Source of the DNA: Symbiodinium natans
Taxonomy: Eukaryota; Sar; Dinophyceae; Suessiales; Symbiodiniaceae
Reading direction: 5' to 3'
DNA: 64,000 nt
Assembly: GCA_905221605.1 (NCBI GenBank)
Contig: CAJNDS010000331.1
Coordinates: 95,597-159,596 of the forward strand
Made by a program: the position numbers and the translations under genes. Positions 37,292-47,603 of the stretch are shown one piece after another. Every line of letters begins with the position of its first letter. The stretch's first letter is position 1. The notes under the pieces are model-generated. The model worked only from the letters and a program-made list of their open reading frames with translations, made no database searches and had not been told where the DNA came from.

Positions 37292-37733
37292 TAAACGCCT
37301 GAACATGGTGATCGCTGTGACTGACATTTCCATTTGCAGGGGGCAGTGACCCGCTCATACGCTCACTGCCAATGAAGCTGCTTATGAGTTGGGAGGATAT
37401 CCAGGCAGATCACCTGGACGTACCTGCATGTGGAGTACCTGGGCAACGCCGTTGCAGCTGGTATCCACCACACTTTTTGTGACATCATGTACCCTGAAGT
37501 CCCAAAAGTCCCATCTCGATGATCGCACCGCTGTGCCTTGGATGGCCAGCACCTTGGATTTATGGGCCTTGGATACCACAACTGGCAACAGGAGCTGCCG
37601 CTCGAGGCAGGCAACCATGCTCCTTTTCATTCTTCCCTTCTTCTTGACTCCTCTTGAGTGTGTTGTGGGTCTGGTGGTTGGTACATGTTGGTACCGTGAT
37701 CACTGCATCAGTTCATGCCAAGCCAAAGTGTGT
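37292..37733 (+). repeat. Element B pseudo-LTR, right
   Basis: Offset from the left copy by 944 bp and abutting (TG)n at its 3' end. A few substitutions are visible, including T to A in the hairpin loop (CTGATCA to CAGATCA) and C to G near 37696. Confidence 0.8.
37342..37424 (+). ncRNA. Pseudoknot plus hairpin RNA, element B right copy
   Basis: Same fold as at 36398-36480. All stem bases are kept and the only difference I see is in the hairpin loop. Confidence 0.6.
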
Positions 37734-38229
37734 GTGTGTGTGTGTCCGTGTGTCCGTGTGTCCGTGTGTCCGTGTGTGTGTCCGTGTGTCCGTGTGTGTG
37801 TCCGTGTGTCCGTGTGTGTGTCCGTGTGTGTGTGTGTGTGTGTGTCCGTGTGTGTGTGTGTGTGTCCGTGTGTGTGTGTGTGTGTGTCCGTGTGTCCGTG
37901 TGTCCGTGTGTGTGGGTGTCCGTCTGTGCGTGCGTGCGTGCATGCGTGCGTGCGTGCATGCGTGGGTGTGTGTGTGTGTGTGGGTGGGTGGGTGGGTGGG
38001 TGGGTGGGTGCGCGTGTGTGTGTGCGTGTGCGTGCATGGGTGCGCGTGCGCGTGCGAGTGCGCGTGCGCGTGCGCGTGCGCGTGCGCGCGTGCGTGCGTG
38101 CTTGCGTGCGTGCGCGCGCGTGCGTGCGTGGGTGGTGGGTGGGTGGGTGGGTGTGTGTTTGTGTGTGCGTGCGTGCGTGAGTGGGTGTGTGTGTGTGTGT
38201 GTGTGTGCGTGCGTGCGTGCGTGTGTGCG

Positions 38230-38311
<82 letters not shown>
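37734..38311. repeat. Compound (TG)n, (TGTGTCCG)n and (GTGGGTGGGTGC) microsatellite
   Basis: Separates element B from element A and is the insertion target of both. It ends in about 40 pure TG units before the element A repeat starts. Confidence 0.95.
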
Positions 38312-38314
<3 letters not shown>

Positions 38315-38645
38315 AACCCTGTAACCAAGGGTTCAACAGTCGACCTCATTTCTTTTGAGCAGGGGGCACAAGCCCAGGATGATGACTTGTGCCAACGAAG
38401 CTAGTCATCCTGGGGGATACCAGACCTGATCAGTCTGGCGTACCTGCAAATGGCAGACAGGACCCAATCTGCCGATACAAATTCCTTTTTCATAGTTTTC
38501 TTCAATGTCAACGCCAGTTTGAAACATCAGAGGTATTCAGGAGCAAGATGTACTTCAGTGACAGCAGGCCTAGCCTGTCTAAGCTGATGTGGCTCGCAGA
38601 TCAGAGGTACCAGCATTGGCTGTCAGGAAGGTTGCTTGAGTGTGT
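38312..38645 (+). repeat. Element A pseudo-LTR, left
   Basis: Begins TCCAACCCTGTAACCAAGG after (TG)n. It ends GGTTGCTTGAGTGTGT, where the full copy starts with TCCAGGCAGTG. The start shares a TGTGTGTCC microhomology with the right copy's upstream context. Confidence 0.85.
38365..38447 (+). ncRNA. Pseudoknot plus hairpin RNA, element A left copy
   Basis: Stem 1 is GGCACAAG (38365-38372) with CTTGTGCC (38386-38393). Its loop, CCCAGGATGA (38373-38382), pairs with TCATCCTGGG (38405-38414), giving an H-type pseudoknot. A hairpin follows: CCAGAC (38420-38425), loop CTGATCA, GTCTGG (38433-38438), extended by GG-A-TAC with GTACC. Unpaired AAYGAAGC, the loop CTGATCA and GTACCTGCA are shared with element B, while the stems differ compensatorily. 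Its role (self-cleavage, reverse-transcription priming or RT binding) is not known. Confidence 0.7.
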
Positions 38646-38897
38646 TCCAGGCAGTGTAGGGCTTGTCCCTACGTCTTTCAGAGTGCTGCCTGCGGCGGGG
38701 TGGCCCGTGCAGTATCCTGCAGATTTTGTCACGACGAAGCAGGGACCCATCCTGCAGACTTGGATGATGTGCAGGGCCGTGGATGATGCTTGCTGTATTC
38801 AGGCGCAAATCAGAGGTCTTTATGACTTACCCTCCTGCAGCCATCAGGTGTTGACGTTTTTTCGAGTAGTGTAGACCCCGTCCTTTGTTCTCCAAGC
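38646..38897 (+). other. Element A 5' leader with hairpin
   Basis: A nested hairpin is visible at about 38648-38693, with outer stem CAGGCAG/CTGCCTG and inner stem GTAGGG/CCCTAC. A direct repeat TCCTGCAGA follows near 38716 and 38751. ORF1 starts at 38898 with no splice signal in between. Confidence 0.45.
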
Positions 38898-39923
38898 ATG
38901 TCTTGGTCTGGAAAGAACTGGAACTCGCAACAGCAGCAGCCGCGTGAGTGGCAAAGAAGTTCTTGGTACGACAGTTGGCAACAGGAGTGGAATGTGTCGG
39001 AGTCCTCGGGTAAGGTTCCAACTGCTCCCGTCAAGATTCCGTCCAATTTCAACCCTGACTCGGAATGCTACGATCAGAACTCAGTGAGCGGGATGCGTTT
39101 TTTCCGCAAGGTGCAAAGCACCCCATGGTCCGTCAAGCAAGGTCTGGCAGGAAGGGACATAGCTGAGCTACGCCTCACAGATATGACCCACCGCGGCTTG
39201 GATGAATATGCCTTGCGCGCATTGTCCAACGGGCAGTTTCAAGGAATGATCTTTGCCAAAAATGTCAGTGAAGTTGTTCTGGTCACCAATTTCTTGAGGC
39301 TTTGTCGCCAAGAGAAGTTGGATTTTGATCGGATAGCCGATGCTATGCATCAGGGCACTCCCCCTGATCGCCACAAAGACTCTTTCAAGTACATGCAACC
39401 GGTGCTCCATGAGTTGCTTAAGACTTTGAAGGCCCTCGCGCCAGCGCCGCCTGTTGAAACCAACCCTGCAATTTCAGCAGCGGACAGTTCTGAGCTCGCT
39501 CGTGCGAAGCGCAAACTTGCAGAAGCTGGAATTGCTTTGACACCTCCCAAGAAGAGACGCGATGCAGATGCTTCCGAGCACAATGCAGCGCCGTCTTCCA
39601 GCGGTCTGCCCACTGTGGAGGATCCAGCCACCCAAATTTTGAAGACGAAGCTGGCCAAGCCGTTGCATGATTTCCCTACAGCTGCAAGCAATGCTGCGTT
39701 CGAAACGTGGCTGGACAAGCATCGCAAGCAGTTCAAGGGCCAAGCCCAGCAGTTTAAGACCCATGTGGCAAAGGTCTCGGCAACACTTCAGCAGGGGAAA
39801 CTTGCTAAGCAAGACTTTGTAGATGCTGCTGAAGAGTATGGACTCGATGCCAAAATGGCTAGTCGTATGTCCATCAAGAATCTCACGACTTTCATTGCAG
39901 CGTGCCAGTTTCAAGCAGCTTGA
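38898..39923 (+). CDS. Element A ORF1, unknown 341-residue protein
   Basis: Starts at ATG 38898. The N-terminus (residues 1-35) is rich in Trp, Gln and Ser (SWSGKNWNSQQQQ), which suits a nucleic-acid-binding tail. Residues about 60-175 and 255-335 look helical. A basic PPKKRRD motif near residue 224 could be a nuclear localisation signal. There is no zinc knuckle, RRM or other family I can name. Canonical Penelope-like elements have a single ORF, so an upstream ORF1 is noteworthy; by position it may serve as a gag/ORF1-like RNA-binding partner of the reverse transcriptase (inference). Its stop overlaps the open frame of the next ORF by about 20 bp in a different frame. Confidence 0.75.
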   Translation: MSWSGKNWNSQQQQPREWQRSSWYDSWQQEWNVSESSGKVPTAPVKIPSNFNPDSECYDQNSVSGMRFFRKVQSTPWSVKQGLAGRDIAELRLTDMTHRGLDEYALRALSNGQFQGMIFAKNVSEVVLVTNFLRLCRQEKLDFDRIADAMHQGTPPDRHKDSFKYMQPVLHELLKTLKALAPAPPVETNPAISAADSSELARAKRKLAEAGIALTPPKKRRDADASEHNAAPSSSGLPTVEDPATQILKTKLAKPLHDFPTAASNAAFETWLDKHRKQFKGQAQQFKTHVAKVSATLQQGKLAKQDFVDAAEEYGLDAKMASRMSIKNLTTFIAACQFQAA

Positions 39924-39964
39924 CTAGCTTGCCAAGCAAAGTCACTGCGTCAACAGTCCGTTCA

Positions 39965-42594
39965 ATGCAGGCACAACCTGTTGTGGTCTGTTTTGACCCT
40001 CGCATCCGCTGCAGTCTTCATGCTAGAACATGGAGATGGCATACAAAAAGGCCCACTCATTTGGGTGCACGCGTTGATGTGTTTGGTGTTGTTGTTTCAT
40101 TTCAGTGCGCCCGAGCGTCAGTGGCAGTTTACTTCTCACGCAGGCAGGATTCGACAGAAACTCCGAGCTTTCAACGTTCATCCACCCTGCACTTTTCGTC
40201 CTTTGAAAAGGCGAACACAGTGTATTGCTTGTTTCAAATGGACATCAAAAAGGCCCTTCAAAGTTCATCAGGCTTGTATTCTCACAAGTCTTCACTGTTG
40301 TACATTGGCAGTACAGCAAAAGGCGTCAATGCCAGACATTTGAACCGTATGGCAGTATATCGCCGTCTTTTTAAGACACAGTTGGTGGACGCAGAGCTGG
40401 CAGTGCGATATTGGCACTCACAGAAAAACCTTTTTGACTTCTGTGTTGTGCCACTCTGCCAGTGCTCCACATACAAGGAAGCATGGGGAGTGGAACATGA
40501 GCTCATTGCTCAGTGGCAATCCCAGCTCAATTATCCTCACGCGTTGAAGTTTTTGAAGAAAACTGCACTTGGCTACCGACCTGCCAAACGCAAGCGAAGT
40601 GCAGCTTACTCTCAGTTTGGCCTCAGACTCTGGAGGAAACTCCGAAAGAGGCTGTTTCCTTGCAAGCGATTGTTTGCTTTGGTCGACAACAGGAAGAAAG
40701 CCTGGGATCTCGTGTTTGATCTCTCTTCCCACACCAAAGCAGCATTTGAAGCTGACAAGTTTCTTCGCTCCAGGTTTGTAGCAGATGCAGAAGTGTATGC
40801 TATCATCCGTCTCAGCCGAAACATTGAGGAGCCTCACCGAACCAAGGTGACAAATGCTTTAAAGCGCGTTGTCAACTTTCGAACAAATATGCATTGGCCC
40901 AGACAGTCCAAAGCACTGTCTACTTTGCCTTTGGCTCATCCTGAATACGAGACACTTTTGAAGTCATGGCTTCGAAAATTCATCTTGGATTTCAAGTACC
41001 TCTTTCCACCCCTGCACGTGCCGAAGGCTAGTATCAGGGAAGCACCGCATCAGAGCATCAAGAAATTCCTCCACAACTTTCAAGTGTGGGAAGACTTGAT
41101 GTGGGCGCCAGACTTTAAACCTGAACAGCTTCCATGCCATTGCAGTTGGTATGGAGCCAGGTTACCTTCTGACTGCTTTGTTGACCAACACCTCGCGTGT
41201 GGGCTTGAAAGCCTGTGTGAGTTGTTTCCGGAGTTTGGCCCTATAGCCTTTGCAAGCGCTGCTAGCACCTTCTTCCCAGCGCAGCATCAATGGTTTCAAC
41301 GCAGCTTAGACTTTTTCAAACAGTGGCGTCAGCATCATAGGCTCCCTGTGACGGTTGAGCCCATGTTTGAAGTTTTCTTAAAAGATGCCTGGCCACGACA
41401 CCTTGAATGCTTAAAAAACTCAAGACGGCTCACTTGGCGAGACGTCCAAGTCGTGAAGGCACGGCTTCATGACCATCTGGTTCTCTACAATGAAGACCAT
41501 CATCCCAATCACATTGTTTGTTTTTGTCCGCGGTTTTTCGTCGCTGGTTTGCAACACACTTGGGATGATGAGTCCGTGTTTCAACGATTACCCGGTCATC
41601 CTGATGAATGGAAGCAACGTGTGGTTAATGCTATCCCTTCCTGGATGCTCCGCCGATATCCTTGGGCATTCAATAAGCAAGCAGACCTTCCCAAGGGGAC
41701 TGTTTTTCTCAAGGCCAAGAAGGCCTTTCGCAAGGGGCGGACGATAATATCGTACTCCCAGTCATTGTGTTGCAAGCTTTTAGAGTTTGCAGCGATTGCC
41801 ATCAATCTGATGGTAAAGACCCTCTACCCCGAGGCTCCTGGGCTTGCTTCCATGCCTGTCATTTGGAAGCAGCTGCACACCTTTTTCAACTGCCCAGATA
41901 CCACAGTGTTTGAAGAATGGAATGACGATCTTGTGGGCTTTTTTAATGCCGTGCCCAGACAGGACATTTTAGAAGCAGTGTCCGACCTTGTCAAAAACTT
42001 TCAAGCCCAGACTGGTCACGACAGCGTGTCAGTGTCAGTCTCGGGCAAGACTGGCCATTCAGGCCAACCGAGGGGTGGACTTAAGTCACCATACAAAGTC
42101 TGTAGAGTGCAGGACATTCCTGCCATTGTTCGTGTCAGCTTCGAAACAGGAGTGTTTACAGCGGCAGGTTCGTGCCGCAAGCAGAAGGAGGGCTACCGTC
42201 GACACTTGCCTCGTCCTTTTTGTTTCTCAGGTATGTGGATAACCGATTATTGTTGGCCCCGCAATCGGTTCTCCAAAGCCCGCAGATTCAACAGTTTTGT
42301 GCCTCCAACTTTTATAGGGGCATTCAGCTCGAAACGGTGAGAGACCACAAGTGGTTAGGCTTCACCATTGACGCTGCCGCCAGAACAGCCAGTTTTGTCA
42401 TGCCAGAGAAACCTTGGCAGATAAGATCTCCGTACAGCGCAGGGTCTTGGCGACTCTGTGCTTCGGGCTACTTTTCCAGAGCAGCGCTGATTCATCAGTA
42501 TGCTTGGCCCAGGGAGCACATTTCAACACAGCTCCGGGAGCTTAAGCAGTTGTACAAAACAGCTGGCTTCCCAGAATCCAGCTTACGTCGTTAA
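39965..42594 (+). pseudogene. Element A GIY-YIG endonuclease / Penelope-type reverse transcriptase, frameshifted
   Basis: The open frame spans 39902-42340; the first ATG is at 39965 and a later one at 40238. The GIY-YIG nuclease lies at about 40220-40540: LLYIGST, then NARHLNRM and GVEHELIAQWQSQLN supplying Arg, Glu and Asn. The CxC linker PCHCSW is at about 41132-41149. RT motifs follow: KGRTIIS (about 41735) and NDDLVGFFNAVP as motif A (about 41921). After about 42190 the frame is lost. Motif C, RYVDN, is at 42229-42243 in another frame (42172-42594), which also carries thumb-like sequence ending at a TAA. Only about 12 residues separate the end of the fingers/motif B region from motif C, so the motif B core is deleted as well as shifted. 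YVDN has Asn for the second Asp. By itself this copy should not make a working RT. Confidence 0.8.
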
Positions 42595-42749
42595 GTCTCA
42601 AGTGGCCCACCTGTGAATACACAGCGCTCCGATTTTTGCCTTTGCTTCTGCGTCACCTTAGGGCACCCGCGCCGCAATGATTTGGTCAAGTAGTATCTGC
42701 ACGTCGATTTCACTTGGCGCAGCGTTTCTGATCCCAAGTGATTAGGAGC

Positions 42750-44501
42750 ATGTCGTCCTATGTTTTTCAGTTCTTTTGCGCACCTGATAGCTTTGCCGCA
42801 GTTACCGCCGCTGGTAACAGTGGCTCCGCGGCGCAAGCAGTCAGACCAAATGCGCTGACAGCACCTCCGCCTCGACCCCGGCCATGGCCAAGACAAGAAG
42901 GTTTAGCCAGCAGCAGTCGCGCAAGGTCCCGGAGTCCTATTCGGCACCGCCATCTACGTCGTTTAGAGGCCCCGCCTGGCAACTGGCAACCAACGCAGCA
43001 AGTGTCTCCGGTTTGGCATCCTCCTCCAAGACCTACCTGGCCTTTTGTGGCACCTCCTGCGGTTGAATATCCACTTCCAGTGTCTACAGCAGCGGGGCCC
43101 GGATGGAACCATTCTTTACAAGGACATAGAGCGGACCTACAGCCACCGCCGTGGCCGGTCCAGTATCCCCCGCCGGGTCAATTTTTGAATGCGCCGGACC
43201 TTCGTATACCGTCTGAGCCAGTTCGGCCTCCGGCACATCCCAAATGTGACCGCAAAAAAGACCAGGGTGAACGACGCTGCCCTAGTCGGCAAATGGGTCA
43301 AGTGACGCATCGTCCAACAATGCCAGTGGTCCCGTACTGTTTCACCTCTGATGAAGAATCCATGTTCGACACAATCTTTAACGCCAGTGTCACTGAGCTA
43401 GAAGACCAAATAGCTGGTCGCGAGCCTCATGACACCTTTCCAACTGCAGCTCCGCTGACGCCATTCTTGCAGTACTGTTTTTATGTCTTTCAACATAAAA
43501 GCAATCCGCTGCATGATAAATGGCTGCTTTTCCGCTTTCACGAGGCCCAGTGTGGCCGAGCTCGCAAGCAAGTCTCATCACATTGGGTTGTGTCTTGGTC
43601 ATTGTGCACTGATGCCATAATGCTTCAAACCAGAGCATTTGTGCTCAGCAGGTTCCCTGAGTGTCTTCCTGCGGCATCAGTTGAGGAGGCCGTACTTACA
43701 CAGTTTTGCAAAATTCTGTGGACCTCCCGATGCCCTTTTCAAGAATGCATGGAACGTCGAGCGTATGCGTTTAAAACGCCATCGTCTGAAGCGGTAGTCT
43801 TGGCTTTTCCTGTTGCGCATTTCCCGGGTCCGCCCAAAGCGCCGGGAGAGTGGGCAGCATGGGTCCATGGCACAGATTTAAAAGGTGCTCAAGGCATCCT
43901 AGCCTCGGGCCGAGTGCTGGCTACGGCCAAGCAAACATTAAGCTTGAAACTCGGCCAGACATCATTTTCGTTCTTTTGCCGATGCAGTTCCAACCCTGAT
44001 TGGATTGAATCTTGGCAAGATATGATCGGGGCCATGCACTGGAGCACAAAAAACAGCTGCGGCATTGTATTTTCTGGACGAATTGCCGGAGAGGCATTTA
44101 AAGCTCAGGGAGCAAACGTATCGCTCGAAAATGCGTTATGCAAGTTTCACCCGTTTGTCCACAGTCCAGCAAAGGACAAGAGGTGGTGTGTGCGAGAAAT
44201 CAACGCCAGGATTGACACCATTTTTCTGGTGTCTGGCCTCAATGAGGCGGATTTTCCGCATCATTCCACCCAGTTTGGCGAATCGTTACCGCCTATTCAG
44301 GACAGGCCATCTCACCGACGTGAGTTGAAGCCTGGCTTTCTGGCCATTGAAGATCAGTCTTGGGGCCCTTGGAAACCCTCAACAGAAGGTCAAAATAGTC
44401 AACCTTCAGAGCCTCCACAGCAGTCCCTTGAGGACTCAGATATTCTGCCAGAAGGTGAAGCAGAGAATCTGATGGCTTCATCGTCTGTATTCGCCAAATA
44501 A
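42750..44501 (+). CDS. Element A ORF3, Pro-rich N-terminus and possible ADP-ribosyltransferase-like domain
   Basis: The frame opens at 42738 (GTG) and the first ATG is 42750. Residues about 40-190 (counted from 42738) are Pro/Arg-rich and disordered-looking, with an RS-type SRARSRSPIRHR. The C-terminal half is globular. WVHGTDLKGAQGILASGRV at about residues 375-393 resembles the HGT...I...G start of PARP/Tpt1-type ADP-ribosyltransferase folds, followed by CGIVFSGRI and RIDTIFLV strands. I cannot confirm the later catalytic residues. No such ORF is part of canonical Penelope-like elements as I know them. The 150-bp gap from the RT stop and shared strand make co-transcription likely. Confidence 0.6.
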   Translation: MSSYVFQFFCAPDSFAAVTAAGNSGSAAQAVRPNALTAPPPRPRPWPRQEGLASSSRARSRSPIRHRHLRRLEAPPGNWQPTQQVSPVWHPPPRPTWPFVAPPAVEYPLPVSTAAGPGWNHSLQGHRADLQPPPWPVQYPPPGQFLNAPDLRIPSEPVRPPAHPKCDRKKDQGERRCPSRQMGQVTHRPTMPVVPYCFTSDEESMFDTIFNASVTELEDQIAGREPHDTFPTAAPLTPFLQYCFYVFQHKSNPLHDKWLLFRFHEAQCGRARKQVSSHWVVSWSLCTDAIMLQTRAFVLSRFPECLPAASVEEAVLTQFCKILWTSRCPFQECMERRAYAFKTPSSEAVVLAFPVAHFPGPPKAPGEWAAWVHGTDLKGAQGILASGRVLATAKQTLSLKLGQTSFSFFCRCSSNPDWIESWQDMIGAMHWSTKNSCGIVFSGRIAGEAFKAQGANVSLENALCKFHPFVHSPAKDKRWCVREINARIDTIFLVSGLNEADFPHHSTQFGESLPPIQDRPSHRRELKPGFLAIEDQSWGPWKPSTEGQNSQPSEPPQQSLEDSDILPEGEAENLMASSSVFAK

Positions 44502-44587
44502 GTGTCTCACGTCGTGTCTCAGCAAAGGTGGCATCCGCGCCAGTCAACAAAGTGTGCCTCCATTCCGTTCTGTTTTCACTTTATAAG

Positions 44588-44870
44588 CTGTGCAGCCCTC
44601 TCGGCGTATGCACGCAATAGCTATATCTACGTTTTTAGAACGCAGCGCAGCCCTCTCGGCTTATGCGCGCGAATATAATTCAGATTTATAACATCGAAGC
44701 GCGGTGCAGCCCTCCCGGCGTATGCACGCAATAACTATGTCTACATTTTGACAACGCAGTGCAGCCCTCTCGGCGTATGCACGCGAAGACATGCAAATAT
44801 ATCATGTCGCAGCTCAGTGCGCGCTGCAATGAAACCCTTTCGGCAAATGCACACGCACGGCCGAAATACA
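44588..44870 (+). repeat. Element A 3' tandem repeat, ~54-63 bp, about five copies
   Basis: The motif TGCAGCCCTCTCGGCGTATG plus CACGC recurs at about 44591, 44646, 44705, 44759 and, diverged, 44824, with AT-rich spacers. Each copy can pair GTGCA with TGCAC. It lies between ORF3 and the right pseudo-LTR, so it is the 3' UTR of the element. Confidence 0.75.
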
Positions 44871-44900
44871 ATCTTTGGCCTTCTTGGCTTCTTGTGTGTG

Positions 44901-45560
<660 letters not shown>

Positions 45561-46195
45561 TGATGTGGAACCATCTGCAAGACTTGTTACACTACTTTGA
45601 CCACTCTATCGGGAGAAGAGAAGACTTGAGGTGTGTTTTGGAGTGCGAATTCGACATGTATTCAATTGCGGCGTGAAGTCCCCCGACCCAAACGCCCAGT
45701 GGTTACTCCCTACTAGGCCCTAGACCTTTGCGGCATTGAAGCACCAATCTGATCAGTTCTGGGGGATGCTGCGCACTCTTCATCCTGGCAGCGCAGAAGA
45801 GCTTAAGCCGTTGAGACATTGCGACGTCTGCGACAATTGATCCTGGACAGCTGCAGCCGGTATTTCATCATGAAGATAGACAGTTCAGCGAGCTTCGCTA
45901 CCTGAAAGTGCATTCCTTGTTGCATAAGAACGAGTATGTGAGCAGTATTTGAGAGCAGTGCTTGAGCTGTCCTTAGCTTGAGCCTTTTGCCTTTTTGCGT
46001 GGGGGTTGGGTTCATCGCTGCGATGCTCCTCGACCCACCAAACGTCACCAAACCCCATGTATTTGCCTTTCTAGCGAATGCTGCTCTTGAAAAGAGGACG
46101 CAACGGCGGAGGAAAATCGACGCTGAGCGCTCAGCATCGCATATCGCGGTACTGAGTGTTTTGGATCATGCGGCCCTCTTTCCGACCCCACATGC
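45561..46195. other. Unique sequence, no gene recognised
   Basis: Short open frames only. GACGCAACGGCGGAGGAAAA near 46098 is GC-rich but has no recognisable protein. Confidence 0.35.
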
Positions 46196-46197
46196 CC

Positions 46198-46235
<38 letters not shown>

Positions 46236-46265
46236 TTATATTTATATTTATATTTATATTTATTT
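46198..46265. repeat. (TA)n passing into (TATATT)n
   Basis: About 12 TA units followed by about seven TATATT units. Confidence 0.9.
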
Positions 46266-46319
46266 AATGGCTACCGCCAGTGCCGCCGACCCCAGACCCA
46301 AGACAGTCGCATTGGGGCG

Positions 46320-47260
46320 GAAGGCAGGGTGGAGCGCGGGCAGGCGGGGGGGGCGGGGGCGGGGGGGGTGGGGGTGGGTGGGGGTGGAAAGGGGGGCGGC
46401 GGTGGGGTGACGGTAGAGGGTTGGTGTCGGATTAGGGAGTTGGGGGCGGAAGGCAGGGGTGGACTGGGGGGCATAGAGATGAAGAAGCGATGAGAGCGGT
46501 GAGAGCGGGGGGGCGGTCGGATGGTGCACGATGGTGGGAGGGGGTAATGATGAGGGCTGGGGAGGGTTGGTGGGAGGGTTAGGGAGTGGGAGTGGGAGAG
46601 GGTGGGGGCGGCTGGCGGAAAGGGGGGCCTGACTCATTTGACCAGCTCTGGTGAGAGGGTTGGGGCGGAAGGCAGGGTGGAGCGCGGCGGGTGGACAGGG
46701 GAGGTGACGGTTGAGGGTTGGTGGAGTTGGGGGCGGAAGGCAGGGGAGTGATGAGAGCGGGGAGGCGGTTAGGGCGGGCTTGGATTGGAATCCCTCAAAC
46801 TAGAGATTTGTCAGGGCGGAGTAGGGGGTAGGGGCCTAGGAGGGAAGGGATGGGGGGGGTGGGGGGGGGTGGGGTTTCAGAGTCGAGGGTGGGGGGTTGA
46901 GGGCAAAGGGTTGGTGTCAGGGAGGGGTGGACTGGGGGGCATAGGGAGGGGGAGTGATGAGAGCGGTGAGAGCGGTGAGGGCGGTCAGGGCGGGCATGGA
47001 CTGGAATGCTTAAAACACTAGAGATTGGTCAGGGGGTGGTCGGGCATGCACTGGACCCTTTAAACCACCTGAATGGATGGGGTGGGGGGGGGTCAAAGGT
47101 CCAATTCAAGGCGTCATGGGTGAGGGCGATGGGTGGTGGGGTTTGGGCATGCACTGAAGCCAAACAATGCAAAAACACTCCAATTCAAGGTGTCATGAGC
47201 AGCATGCTGTGAGAGCGGGTGAGGGCGGTGAGGGCGGTGGGGGGTCTTCACTGACGCCGC
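46320..47260. repeat. G-rich minisatellite domain
   Basis: Recurring phrases GGCGGAAGGCAGGG, GTGAGAGCGGTGAGGGCGG and GGGGGTGGGGG cover the interval at irregular spacing. Two related phrases, AGAGATTGGTCAGGG and CCAATTCAAGG(C/T)GTCATG, recur near 46800-47200. Confidence 0.7.
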
Positions 47261-47280
47261 CCTGCTACCGCTGGGGTCGG

Positions 47281-47282
<2 letters not shown>

Positions 47283-47330
<48 letters not shown>
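47283..47330. repeat. (AT)n microsatellite
   Basis: About 24 AT units, a perfect self-complementary tract. Confidence 0.95.
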
Positions 47331-47331
<1 letters not shown>

Positions 47332-47603
47332 TCAGCCCCCCCCCCATGATCCACACCTATGGTTTTCCTGTCTTCGTCTTTGTCTGATTTTCTGTTTTTT
47401 CACCGGAAAAATGCAGTAAAAACTGCACTGGAATACAAAAAGCTCCATTATATTATCCTCTATAAAAACACTAGTGTTTTTTGTGTGCATTTTGCTTCTG
47501 AAACTTGTGTTTTGCGGCCCTATAAAATTTTAGAAGGGTAGCCATTTCGAAGCTTAAGGCTTTTCAGGGTTTTAGGTTTTAGGGGTTTGTAAAAATTTAG
47601 ATG

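Larger units (their letters stand above)
36348..37733. mobile_element. Short non-autonomous Penelope-like element (element B) in (TG)n
   Basis: A 442-bp sequence at 36348-36789 is repeated at 37292-37733 with only a few substitutions, flanking about 500 bp of non-coding interior. The left repeat follows (TG)n, and the right repeat ends directly in (TG)n. So the layout is a truncated copy joined to a full ~944-bp copy, the tandem pseudo-LTR arrangement of Penelope-like elements. Both repeats carry the same pseudoknot-hairpin fold as the 6.9-kb coding element downstream, which suggests mobilisation by the same machinery. No open frame of note is present, so the proposed class rests on architecture, target site and shared RNA structure. 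Confidence 0.65.

Noticed and set aside
38426-38432. CTGATCA as a hammerhead ribozyme core
   Set aside because: The hammerhead needs CUGAUGA with a paired GAAA and a cleavage triplet. Here the motif is the loop of a perfect hairpin and no GAAA partner is found.
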